A stretch of DNA of 64,000 nt from Mesorhizobium_B sp035998495 (lineage in GTDB: Bacteria; Pseudomonadota; Alphaproteobacteria; Rhizobiales; Rhizobiaceae): positions 14,666 to 78,665 of the forward strand of contig DASYHP010000038.1 in NCBI GenBank assembly GCA_035998495.1. Reading direction: 5' to 3'. Of the stretch, positions 15,933-23,989 are shown piece after piece. The notes under the pieces were generated by a model. That model did no database searches, was not told the DNA's origin, and saw only the letters and a program-made list of their open reading frames with translations. Within the stretch, counting starts at the first letter, position 1, and the number at the start of each line of letters is the position of its first letter. The position numbers and the translations under genes are program-made.

Positions 15933-18377
15933 ATGAACACCCACACCCCCAACCTCCACGCTGAGCGCATCCAAGGCGGTGTTCATGAGAGCCGGCCGCA
16001 CGACTCCGCGCACAAGCATGTCGCGGGCACGGCCGTTTACATCGACGACATGCTGGAGCCGCGCGGCACCCTGCACGGCGCGCTGGGCCTCGCCACGGTC
16101 GCGCATGGAAGGATCCTGTCGCTCGACCTCGGCGCCGTGCAAAAGCACCCAGGCGTGGTGGACGTGCTCACGATTGAGGACATCCCCGGCGAGAAGGATA
16201 TTTCCCCCACCGCTCGGCATGACGAGCCGATCCTGGCCGAGAAGGGGGTGCTCTTCCACGGCCAACCGCTCTTTCTCGTGGTGGCCGAGACCCGCGACGC
16301 CGCGCGCCGGGCTGCCCGGCTCGCCAAGGCAGACTATGAGGAACGGCCGGCTCTGCTCGACATTGCCGGCCTCGACCCCGAGAATGACAGATTCGTCGCG
16401 CCGCCGCTGACGCTCAAACGCGGCGACGTGGCGGCCGCGCTCGAAAGCGCGCCGCATCGCCTATCGGGCCAAATGCGGATCGGCGGCCAGGATCATTTCT
16501 ACCTCGAAGGCCAGATCGCCTTCGCGATCCCCGGCGAGGACGGGGATGTGCTTGTCCATTCCTCCACCCAGCACCCCAGCGAAGTGCAGCACATGGTGGC
16601 CCATGCGTTGGGCGTTCCCTCTCATGCGGTCACGGTCGAGGTGCGCCGCATGGGCGGCGGCTTCGGGGGCAAGGAAACGCAGGGCAACCAGTTCGCCGTG
16701 CTGGCGGCGGTCGCCGCCAAGCGGCTCAACCGACCTGTCAAGATCCGGCTCGATCGCGACGACGACATGACGGCCACGGGCAAACGGCACGACTTCCTCG
16801 TGTCCTACGATGTCGGCTTCGACGCCGACGGCGTGATCGGCGGCGTGGACCTTCTCTACGCGGCGCGCTGCGGCTACTCCTCGGACCTCTCCGGCCCCGT
16901 CACCGACCGCGCGCTGTTTCACTGCGACAACAGCTACTTCTACCCGGCGGTGCGGGCGCGATCCGCGCCCTTCTTCACCAACACCGTCTCCAACACGGCC
17001 TTCCGCGGCTTCGGCGGGCCGCAGGGCATGGTCGGCTGCGAACGCATCATCGAAGAGATCGCGTTTGCATGTCAGCTCGACCCGCTCGACGTGCGCAAGC
17101 GCAATTTCTACGGCGGCAGTCCTCGCGACCTGACGCCCTACCATCAGAACGTCGAGGACAGTGTAATCCTGCGGCTTGTCGAGGAGCTGGAGGCTTCCTC
17201 AGACTATCGCCGCCGCCGCCGCACGACCCGAGCCTTCAACGCGAACAGCCCGGTCATCAAGCGCGGGCTGGCGCTGACGCCGGTGAAATTCGGCATCTCG
17301 TTCACCGCCACGCACTACAACCAGGCCGGCGCGCTGGTGCATGTCTATACCGACGGCTCCGTCCACCTGAACCATGGCGGCACCGAGATGGGGCAGGGGC
17401 TTTATCTCAAGGTCGCGCAGGTTGTGGCCGAGGAATTCCAGATCGACCTCACCCAGGTGAAGATCACGCCCACCACGACGGGCAAGGTGCCGAACACCTC
17501 CGCCACCGCCGCCTCCTCGGGCGCGGACTTGAACGGCATGGCCGCGAAGGAAGCCGCGCGCGCGATCAAGGGGCGGTTGGCCGACTTCGCCGCCGAACGT
17601 TACGCCGTCCCTATCGAGCAAGTGGTGTTCCTGCCCAATCGGGTACGCGTCGGCAACCAGGAGATCGCCTTTTCCGATCTCGTGAAACAGGCCTACATGG
17701 CCCGTGTGCCGCTTTCCGCCACCGGCTTCTACAAGACGCCCAAAATCCACTGGGACCGCGACAAGGGCCAGGGAAAGCCCTTCTACTACTTCGCCTATGG
17801 CGCGGCCTGTTCGGAGGTGTCGATCGACACGCTGACCGGTGAGTACATGGTCGAGCGCGCGGACATCCTGCACGATGTCGGCCGCTCGCTGAACCCAGCC
17901 CTCGACCTGGGCCAGGTCGAGGGCGGCTTCGTGCAGGGCATGGGCTGGCTGACCACGGAAGAGCTGGTCTGGGACGAGGCGGGGCGGCTGCGCACGCATG
18001 CGCCCTCGACCTACAAGATCCCGCTCGCCTCCGACCGCCCAAAAATCTTCAACGTGAAGTTGGCCGATTGGAGCGAGAACCAGGAGCCTGCCATCCATCG
18101 CTCCAAGGCGGTCGGCGAGCCGCCCTTCATGCTGGCCATCTCCGTGCTGCACGCGCTGTCAGACGCCGTCGCCAGCGTGGCCGACCACAAAATCTGCCCC
18201 CGCCTCGACGCGCCGGCCACGCCCGAACGCATCTTGTGGGCGGTGGAGCGGCTGAGGGCGGAGGCGAGAGGCGCCGGGGGAACGGGCTTGGCCGGCGGCG
18301 CTCACGATCACATGCCGGCCGTTGAGACCGCCGGCCGGTCGGACGCCGGACCGCCGGGGCTGACCACGCTCGAATGA
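15933..18377 (+). CDS. xdhB: xanthine dehydrogenase large, molybdopterin-binding subunit
   Basis: This 814-residue subunit begins at the ATG at 15933, giving the usual His-(x)2-His-(x)-Ala-Gly start of the Mo-binding chain; the longer frame upstream is read-through of xdhA sequence. Visible family blocks are Gly-Gly-Gly-Phe-Gly-Gly-Lys-Glu-Thr-Gln near residue 245, Phe-Arg-Gly-Phe-Gly-Gly-Pro-Gln-Gly-Met near residue 360, and Gly-Glu-Pro-Pro-Phe-Met near the C-terminus with the catalytic Glu. A short Gly/Ala/Pro-rich tail of about 30 residues extends beyond the usual end. It overlaps xdhC by ATGA, indicating coupled translation. Confidence 0.96.
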   Translation: MNTHTPNLHAERIQGGVHESRPHDSAHKHVAGTAVYIDDMLEPRGTLHGALGLATVAHGRILSLDLGAVQKHPGVVDVLTIEDIPGEKDISPTARHDEPILAEKGVLFHGQPLFLVVAETRDAARRAARLAKADYEERPALLDIAGLDPENDRFVAPPLTLKRGDVAAALESAPHRLSGQMRIGGQDHFYLEGQIAFAIPGEDGDVLVHSSTQHPSEVQHMVAHALGVPSHAVTVEVRRMGGGFGGKETQGNQFAVLAAVAAKRLNRPVKIRLDRDDDMTATGKRHDFLVSYDVGFDADGVIGGVDLLYAARCGYSSDLSGPVTDRALFHCDNSYFYPAVRARSAPFFTNTVSNTAFRGFGGPQGMVGCERIIEEIAFACQLDPLDVRKRNFYGGSPRDLTPYHQNVEDSVILRLVEELEASSDYRRRRRTTRAFNANSPVIKRGLALTPVKFGISFTATHYNQAGALVHVYTDGSVHLNHGGTEMGQGLYLKVAQVVAEEFQIDLTQVKITPTTTGKVPNTSATAASSGADLNGMAAKEAARAIKGRLADFAAERYAVPIEQVVFLPNRVRVGNQEIAFSDLVKQAYMARVPLSATGFYKTPKIHWDRDKGQGKPFYYFAYGAACSEVSIDTLTGEYMVERADILHDVGRSLNPALDLGQVEGGFVQGMGWLTTEELVWDEAGRLRTHAPSTYKIPLASDRPKIFNVKLADWSENQEPAIHRSKAVGEPPFMLAISVLHALSDAVASVADHKICPRLDAPATPERILWAVERLRAEARGAGGTGLAGGAHDHMPAVETAGRSDAGPPGLTTLE

Positions 18378-19225
18378 GTTCGGCCCGGGCGCTGCGAAAA
18401 TTCCTCGCCGCTCATCCCGCGGCGGCGCTGGTCGAGGTGTCGGAAGCGAAGGGCTCCACGCCGCGCGAGGCGGGCGCCTGGATGCTGGTTTCGCCCGACG
18501 CCATCTTCGGCACCATCGGCGGCGGGCAGCTCGAATTTTTAGCCATCGCCGAGGCGCGGAGGGCGATCGCCGAGGCGGCTGATCCGTCCGCAACTCCCTC
18601 CACCACCCTCGACATCCCCCTCGGCCCCGAGATCGGTCAGTGCTGCGGCGGGCGTGTTTCCCTCGGCATCAGCTCCGTGGACGACGCCCTGCGCGATGAA
18701 CTTCTCGGCCGCGCCGCAGCCGAGGACGCCGCGCGGCCGCATGTTTATCTCTTCGGCGCGGGCCATGTCGGCCATGCGCTGGCGTGGGCGCTCTCGCTCC
18801 TGCCTGTGAGCGTGGCCGTCGTGGAGATGCGCGAGGAAACCCTGGCCGGCCTGCCCGAGACCGTCGAGGCAAAGCTCCTGCCCCTGCCCGAGCAGGCTGT
18901 GCGCGAGGCCCCGCCCGGCTCGGCATTTGTGATCCTCACGCATGACCACGCTCTCGACTTCCTGCTCGCGGCAGAAAGCCTCAAGCGCGGCGACGCGACC
19001 TATATCGGCATGATCGGCTCGAAGACGAAGCGGAACACGTTCCGCTCATGGTTCTTGAAGGAAGCCGGCGGCACGGCGGAACAGATCGACCGGCTTGTCT
19101 GCCCGATCGGCGGCTCGACCGTGCGCGACAAGCGCCCGGCGGTGATCGCCGCGCTCACTGCTGCTGAGATCATGACGGCGCTTGCCGCCCAAAACCCCTT
19201 TTCGGAAAACCCTGCTCCGGCATAG
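18374..19225 (+). CDS. xdhC: xanthine dehydrogenase accessory protein XdhC
   Basis: The 283-residue cytoplasmic chaperone binds molybdenum cofactor, promotes its sulfuration and inserts it into XdhB. The N-terminal XdhC/CoxI domain has Gly-Ser-(x)-Pro-Arg-Glu-Ala-Gly and Gly-Thr-Ile-Gly-Gly-Gly-Gln-Leu-Glu, with Cys-Cys-Gly-Gly near residue 92. A C-terminal Rossmann domain starts at Leu-Phe-Gly-Ala-Gly-His-Val-Gly-His-Ala near residue 130, and a Thr-His-Asp-His-Ala-Leu-Asp motif follows. The start lies inside the xdhB stop (ATGA). Homologues occur with several molybdenum hydroxylases, but the direct linkage here makes the partner XdhAB. Confidence 0.95.
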   Translation: MSSARALRKFLAAHPAAALVEVSEAKGSTPREAGAWMLVSPDAIFGTIGGGQLEFLAIAEARRAIAEAADPSATPSTTLDIPLGPEIGQCCGGRVSLGISSVDDALRDELLGRAAAEDAARPHVYLFGAGHVGHALAWALSLLPVSVAVVEMREETLAGLPETVEAKLLPLPEQAVREAPPGSAFVILTHDHALDFLLAAESLKRGDATYIGMIGSKTKRNTFRSWFLKEAGGTAEQIDRLVCPIGGSTVRDKRPAVIAALTAAEIMTALAAQNPFSENPAPA

Positions 19226-19278
19226 AAGCAGTGGAAGCACCGGCGGCGAAGAACCGGCGCAGATATGGACGAGGGCGC

Positions 19279-20505
19279 ATGGCCGATTTCGCGATTTTCT
19301 GGGAGTGGCTGGCCTTCGCCGTGCGCTGGCTGCACGTCATCACCGCCATCGCCTGGATCGGCTCGTCCTTCTATTTCGTGGCGCTCGACCTGGGCCTGCG
19401 CAAGCGCCCGGACCTGCCCCAGGGCGTTCATGGCGAGGAGTGGCAGGTGCATGGCGGCGGCTTCTACCACGTCCAGAAATACCTGGTCGCCCCAAGCGCC
19501 ATGCCCGAGCACCTGACTTGGTTCAAGTGGGAGTCCTACGCGACCTGGCTCTCCGGCTTCGCCCTGCTCGCCGTAGTCTACTACGCCGGCGCGGACCTGT
19601 TTTTGATCGACTCTACGGTCCGCAATCTTTCGCCTACGGCCGCCATCCTGATTTCCGCGGCCTCGCTCGGGCTGGGCTGGCTTCTCTACGACCTCATGTG
19701 CAAGTCGCAGCTGGGCAGGAGCGATACGCTGCTCATGCTCGCGCTCTTCGTCGTGATCGTCGGCATGGCGCTCTTCTACACCAGCGTCTTTTCGGGCCGC
19801 GCGGCGCTGCTGCACCTGGGGGCCTTCACCGCCACCATCATGTCGGCCAACGTGTTCCTGCTCATCATCCCCAATCAGAAGATCGTGGTGGCCGACCTTC
19901 TGGCCGGCCGCCAGCCCGACCCGCGGCTGGGCCGAGCGGCCAAGCAGCGCTCGCTCCACAACAACTACCTGACGCTGCCCGTCCTCTTCCTGATGCTGTC
20001 CAACCACTACCCGCTCGCTTTCGCCACGCCGTTCAACTGGCTGATCGCGGTGCTGGTGTTTCCCATCGGCGCGCTGATCCGGCACTATTTCAACACGCGG
20101 CACGCGGGAATGGGCAACCCGCACTGGGCGCTGATGGTCGCGGGCGTCTTGTTCCTCGTGATTGTCTGGCTCTCCACCGCCCCCGCGGCGCTGACAGGCG
20201 AACGTGCCGAGGCGCCGGCCAGCCGGCAAGCCGCGGCGCTGCTGGCGTCCACCCACTTCCCGGCCGTGCGCGACACGGTGATGGGCCGCTGCTCGATGTG
20301 CCACGCGGCCGAGCCCGGCTGGGAGGGTATTTTTCGCGCGCCCAAAGGCGTGCAACTGGACACCGACGAAAAGATCGCGAACCATGCGCGCGAAATCTAC
20401 CTTCAGGCGGGCGTGAGCCACGCCATGCCGCCCGGCAACCGGACCGGCGTCACCGAACAGGAACGCCGGCTTCTCGCCGCATGGTATGAGGGGAGGGGGC
20501 AGTGA
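19279..20505 (+). CDS. puuD: membrane urate hydroxylase with C-terminal cytochrome c domain
   Basis: This 408-residue integral membrane protein oxidises urate to 5-hydroxyisourate and passes electrons to the respiratory chain, replacing soluble urate oxidase. Start is ATG 19279, just before the first helix. The DUF989 membrane part spans residues 1 to about 310, with several long helices and conserved His residues (for example Trp-Leu-His and Asn-Asn-Tyr-Leu-Thr-Leu-Pro). The last 80 residues form a cytochrome c domain with one heme motif, Cys-Ser-Met-Cys-His, and a later His-Ala-Met-Pro-Pro-Gly-Asn giving the Met ligand. Its product is the substrate of the first gene in this operon. The stop overlaps the GTG start of guaD. 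Confidence 0.95.
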   Translation: MADFAIFWEWLAFAVRWLHVITAIAWIGSSFYFVALDLGLRKRPDLPQGVHGEEWQVHGGGFYHVQKYLVAPSAMPEHLTWFKWESYATWLSGFALLAVVYYAGADLFLIDSTVRNLSPTAAILISAASLGLGWLLYDLMCKSQLGRSDTLLMLALFVVIVGMALFYTSVFSGRAALLHLGAFTATIMSANVFLLIIPNQKIVVADLLAGRQPDPRLGRAAKQRSLHNNYLTLPVLFLMLSNHYPLAFATPFNWLIAVLVFPIGALIRHYFNTRHAGMGNPHWALMVAGVLFLVIVWLSTAPAALTGERAEAPASRQAAALLASTHFPAVRDTVMGRCSMCHAAEPGWEGIFRAPKGVQLDTDEKIANHAREIYLQAGVSHAMPPGNRTGVTEQERRLLAAWYEGRGQ

Positions 20506-21815
20506 CCCGCACCCTTCTGCGCGGCCGAACTCTCTCCTTCCTTCGCCGGCCCGAAAGCGCGGACGACACCACCTCCTTTCGCTATGAGGAGGACGGCGCG
20601 CTGCTGATCGAGGACGGCCGCATCCTTGCAGCGGGCGCCCATGCCGACCTTGTCCCGCAAGCCCAGGACGCCAGCGTCATCGACCATCGCCCGCATCTCA
20701 TCCTGCCCGGCTTCATCGACGCCCATGCCCACTTCCCGCAGATGCAGGTGATCGCCTCCTTCGGCACGGAACTGCTGGAGTGGCTCAACCGCTACACCTT
20801 CCCCGAGGAGACGCGCTTCGCCGGCTCCGACCATTGCGCCCGCATTGCCAAGCTCTTTCTCGACGAGCTCCTACGTCAGGGCACCACGACGGTCGCGGCC
20901 TATTGCTCCGTTCATCCGGCTTCCGCCGACGCGCTCTTCGCCGAGGCGCAATCACGCGACATGCTGGTGGTCGCGGGCAAGGTGATGATGGACCGCAACG
21001 CGCCGGAGGCCCTGCGCGACACCGCCCAATCCTCCTATGACGACACGAAAGTGCTGATCGCCCGCTGGCACGGGCAAGGGCGCTGCCGTTACGCGGTTAC
21101 GCCGCGCTTCGCCATCACGTCTTCGCCCGCGCAGTTGGAGGCCGCCGGGGCGCTCATGCGCGAACACCCAGGCCTGCACATGCAGACGCATCTGTCGGAG
21201 AATCACGCCGAAATCGCGCTGTCCTGCGAGCTCTATCCGCAGGCGAAAGACTACACCGACATTTACGATCGCTATGGCCTGCTCGGCGAAAAGAGCCTCC
21301 TCGGCCACTGCATCCATCTGTCCGACCGCGAGGCGGACCGGCTGAGCGAAAGCGGATCGGTGGCGGTGTTCTGCCCGACCTCGAACCTCTTTCTCGGCTC
21401 GGGCCTGTTCCCCTTCCAGCGCCTGCGCCGGCGCGAAAAGCCTGTTCGCGCGGCACTCGCCACCGACGTCGGCGGGGGCACCAACTATTCCATGCTGCGC
21501 ACGGCCGACGAGGCCTACAAGGTGGTCGCCATGGGAGGCGCAGAGAAGCTCGACCCGCTGACGAGCGTTTGGCAGCTCACGCGGGGAAACGCCGAGGCGC
21601 TGGGGCTGAGCGACAAGATCGGCACGCTGGGAGCGGGAAGCGACGCCGACCTCGTGGTTCTCGACTCGACCGCCACGCCCGCCATGCGTTTGCGCCGCGA
21701 GCGGATCGAGCACCTGTCCGAGGAGCTGTTCCTGCTGCAAACGCTGGGCGATGACCGCGCCGTGGTCGAGACTTATGTGGCGGGGCGACCCGCCAAGTCG
21801 AGGGAGGACGCATGA
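20502..21815 (+). CDS. guaD: guanine deaminase
   Basis: The 437-residue zinc amidohydrolase converts guanine to xanthine, feeding XdhABC. It starts at a GTG overlapping the puuD stop (GTGA). Metal and substrate motifs are in order: Pro-Gly-Phe-Ile-Asp-Ala-His-Ala-His near residue 68, His-Leu-Ser-Glu-Asn near residue 227, Gly-His-Cys-Ile-His-Leu near residue 266, and Ala-Thr-Asp-Val-Gly-Gly-Gly near residue 320. A Phe-Pro-Gln-Met-Gln segment after the HxH motif is typical of bacterial GuaD. Its 3' end overlaps the UPF0303 gene by ATGA. Confidence 0.95.
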   Translation: MTRTLLRGRTLSFLRRPESADDTTSFRYEEDGALLIEDGRILAAGAHADLVPQAQDASVIDHRPHLILPGFIDAHAHFPQMQVIASFGTELLEWLNRYTFPEETRFAGSDHCARIAKLFLDELLRQGTTTVAAYCSVHPASADALFAEAQSRDMLVVAGKVMMDRNAPEALRDTAQSSYDDTKVLIARWHGQGRCRYAVTPRFAITSSPAQLEAAGALMREHPGLHMQTHLSENHAEIALSCELYPQAKDYTDIYDRYGLLGEKSLLGHCIHLSDREADRLSESGSVAVFCPTSNLFLGSGLFPFQRLRRREKPVRAALATDVGGGTNYSMLRTADEAYKVVAMGGAEKLDPLTSVWQLTRGNAEALGLSDKIGTLGAGSDADLVVLDSTATPAMRLRRERIEHLSEELFLLQTLGDDRAVVETYVAGRPAKSREDA

Positions 21816-22303
21816 GCGAGGCCGACATCGCGCGGGTCAAGGAGCAGGAGCGGCGGCTCGTCCTTCCCGTCTTCGGCGAGGAGGCCGCCTTCCGGCTCGG
21901 CTTGGCCATCCGCGATCGCGCGTTTGCGCAGGGCTGGCCCATCGTGGTGGACGTCCGAACCTTCGACCGCCCGCTCTTCTACGCCGCGCTGCCCGGCTCG
22001 ACGGCCGACAACGCCAACTGGGCGCGGCGAAAATTCAACACGGTGCGGCAATTCCTGTGCAGCACCTATCGGCTCGTGCTGGAGCAGAAGAGCCCCGACC
22101 GCGCCTTCAAGACCGGCTTCGGCCTGCCCGTCACCGACTATGTTCTCGCAGGCGGCGGCTTTCCCGTGACGGTGGAGGGCGCCGGCGTGATTGGCGCGAT
22201 CATGGTTTCCGGCCTGCCCGAACGGCAGGACCACGCCGTCATCGTGCATGCGCTCTGCGCGCGTCTAGGCGTGGACCCGCAGGAGCTGGCGTTGGAGGGT
22301 TAG
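21812..22303 (+). CDS. UPF0303 / heme-degrading-domain (GlcG-HbpS fold) protein
   Basis: The 163-residue soluble protein has the HbpS/GlcG-type domain (PF03928). Recognisable segments are Gly-Trp-Pro-Ile-Val-Val-Asp-Val-Arg, a Trp-Ala-Arg-Arg-Lys-Phe-Asn-Thr-Val helix and a Gly-Gly-Gly-Phe-Pro-(x)4-Gly-(x)-Gly-Val-Ile-Gly loop. It is translationally coupled to guaD through an ATGA overlap, making it the last gene of the rightward purine operon. Related proteins are annotated as heme-degrading, but the activity is not established for this subgroup. In this setting it might protect or service the heme of the PuuD cytochrome domain or bind a purine intermediate; both are guesses. Confidence 0.85.
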   Translation: MSEADIARVKEQERRLVLPVFGEEAAFRLGLAIRDRAFAQGWPIVVDVRTFDRPLFYAALPGSTADNANWARRKFNTVRQFLCSTYRLVLEQKSPDRAFKTGFGLPVTDYVLAGGGFPVTVEGAGVIGAIMVSGLPERQDHAVIVHALCARLGVDPQELALEG

Positions 22304-22309
22304 CACGCA

Positions 22310-22503
22310 CCTTCTCCCCTTGTGGGAGAAGGTGGCTGAGCCGAAGCGAAGCGTAGGCGAAGTCGGATGAGGGGTGCTGGACGGAATAAACGGATCGCGG
22401 AAAAGCGCTAATCGGCATCCGTTCTGAAGCGTCTCATACCTTCCACACCCCTCATTCGGCTCCGCTTCGCGGAGCCACCTTCTCCCACAAGGGGAGAAGG
22501 AGG
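22310..22503. repeat. RIME-like palindromic intergenic repeat, two inverted copies
   Basis: The gap between two convergent genes is almost filled by two facing copies of a palindromic unit. The left copy spans 22310-22377 and the right copy 22446-22503. A 28-bp stretch at the outer ends is perfectly inverse-complementary, and each end also has its own small hairpin (CTTCTCCC with GGGAGAAG). The CTTCTCCCC and CCCCTCAT boxes resemble the RIME elements known from Rhizobium relatives. It probably forms a strong cruciform or hairpin that ends both converging transcripts. Confidence 0.75.
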
Positions 22504-22512
22504 GGCGCGCAC

Positions 22513-23979
22513 TCATGCCCCCATCAACCCCTTCACCTGTCTGAGATCGTTCAGAAACCGCATCCGCTCGTCGGCGGCCTGCGCCGGCTCGGGGATGCGC
22601 AGGATGAAGGATGGGTGGACAGTCAAATAGACTCTCAAGCTGTCCTCGCGCGTCACCACTTGGCCTCGCATCTTGGTGATCGGCACGACCTTGCCGAGCA
22701 GCGACTGCGCGGCGGTGGCTCCCAACGCCACCACGAGGTCGGGCTTGATGAGGGCGAGTTCATGGTCGAGCCACCAGCGGCAGGCTTTGATCTCGCCCGT
22801 GTTCGGCTTCATATGGATGCGGCGCTTGCCGCGCGGCTCGAACTTGAAGTGCTTCACCGCATTGGTGACATAGGTGATCTGCCGATCGATTTCGGCCTGT
22901 TCCAGCAGTTCGTTGAACAGCTTGCCCGCTGGCCCCACAAAGGGCCGGCCGGAAATGTCCTCGAAATCGCCGGGCTGCTCACCCACGAACATCACCCGCG
23001 CCGCGTCCGGCCCTTCGCCGAACACGGTCTGCGTGGCGTCCGCGAAGAGTGGGCAGCGGCGGCAGCCCATGGCCGCCTGATGCAGTTCGTCAATGGTCTG
23101 GGCGTCGTCGCCATCGTCCTCAATGACGCCGTTCTCGGTCTTCGGCCAATGCTTGGCTTGGATCGCGTCGTGGTGGGGCGCGGGCTGTGTCGGCATCCGC
23201 ATGATCATCTCCCTGGCGGCGTCCGGGGCGCCGGTTATCAGCTCAGGAATCAGCGAGGCTTCGGGAAGGTTCCGCCAATATTTCTTGGGCATCTCCTTCC
23301 GCATGGCCGAAACCTTCAGCCGCGCGGGGTTGAAGATCGAGCGGAAATGGGTTCGCCAGAGTTCTTCCGACCCGTCTTCGGGCGGCAGGTCGCGTTTCTC
23401 CGCGCCGGGGCCGATCAAAAGCGTCTCGCCGTCCCATGAAGCGGAGGCGCGGGGCGTCAGGATCGTCCACTTCATGCCCGTGAAGTGGCGCTGGAAAAAG
23501 GGCGCATTGCGCGCGACGATGTGGTGGTCGGGCTCGAACCAGGCGACGAAGCGCTCGTCCTCCCCCTCGGCGATCTTCCGAAATCGCACGAAGGCGCGCA
23601 TCTTGTGGATGTCGCGGCCAACCGCCTTTTCCATCGCCTCTAACCGCCGCACGTCCGGGTCGGAGGCGATCTCCAGAAGCTTCGGTTCGGTTCGGAGCCG
23701 CCACAGCAGGCAATAGAGAAAGGCCCAGCGCTCGGCGTCGGAATGCAGGCTCGCCGTCTCGGCATGCCCAATGAAGTCGCGCGGCACGCGCAGCTCGGCC
23801 CCATGGGGCGCAGGCGGCAGTTCGGCCGCCGGCGCGCCGACTTCCCAGGACACCTCTTCAGGCGGCACGCCGTTCAATAGAAGCTTTCGCGCGGCCTCGC
23901 GCCAGCCCAAGAAATCGGTTTCGCTTTCAAGACCCACATGGAAGCGAGCGAGCGTGCGGAGGGGAGCGGCCTGGCTCAT
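22513..23979 (-). CDS. DUF4130-UdgX fusion, uracil-DNA glycosylase superfamily
   Basis: The 488-residue protein has two parts. The N-terminal part, to about residue 270, is the DUF4130 domain (TIGR03915, putative DNA metabolism protein), with an Arg-Arg-Leu-Glu-Ala-Met-Glu-Lys-Ala-Val-Gly-Arg-Asp helix and a His-(x)-Thr-Gly-Met-Lys-Trp block. The C-terminal 210 residues are UdgX. They show Cys-Arg-Arg-Cys-Pro-Leu for the 4Fe-4S cluster, Gly-Glu-Gln-Pro-Gly-Asp for motif A, and the UdgX-specific Lys-Arg-Arg-Ile-His loop near residue 380. In characterised UdgX that loop's His links covalently to uracil-DNA. It lies 10 bp downstream of the radical SAM gene in a LexA-headed unit, implying DNA repair. 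Confidence 0.92.
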   Translation of the reverse strand: MSQAAPLRTLARFHVGLESETDFLGWREAARKLLLNGVPPEEVSWEVGAPAAELPPAPHGAELRVPRDFIGHAETASLHSDAERWAFLYCLLWRLRTEPKLLEIASDPDVRRLEAMEKAVGRDIHKMRAFVRFRKIAEGEDERFVAWFEPDHHIVARNAPFFQRHFTGMKWTILTPRASASWDGETLLIGPGAEKRDLPPEDGSEELWRTHFRSIFNPARLKVSAMRKEMPKKYWRNLPEASLIPELITGAPDAAREMIMRMPTQPAPHHDAIQAKHWPKTENGVIEDDGDDAQTIDELHQAAMGCRRCPLFADATQTVFGEGPDAARVMFVGEQPGDFEDISGRPFVGPAGKLFNELLEQAEIDRQITYVTNAVKHFKFEPRGKRRIHMKPNTGEIKACRWWLDHELALIKPDLVVALGATAAQSLLGKVVPITKMRGQVVTREDSLRVYLTVHPSFILRIPEPAQAADERMRFLNDLRQVKGLMGA

Positions 23980-23989
23980 TTTCAGCTCC

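Noticed and set aside
22310..22503. Possible CRISPR array
   Set aside because: Only two units, in opposite orientation with a single spacer; no cas genes; pattern fits a palindromic intergenic repeat.
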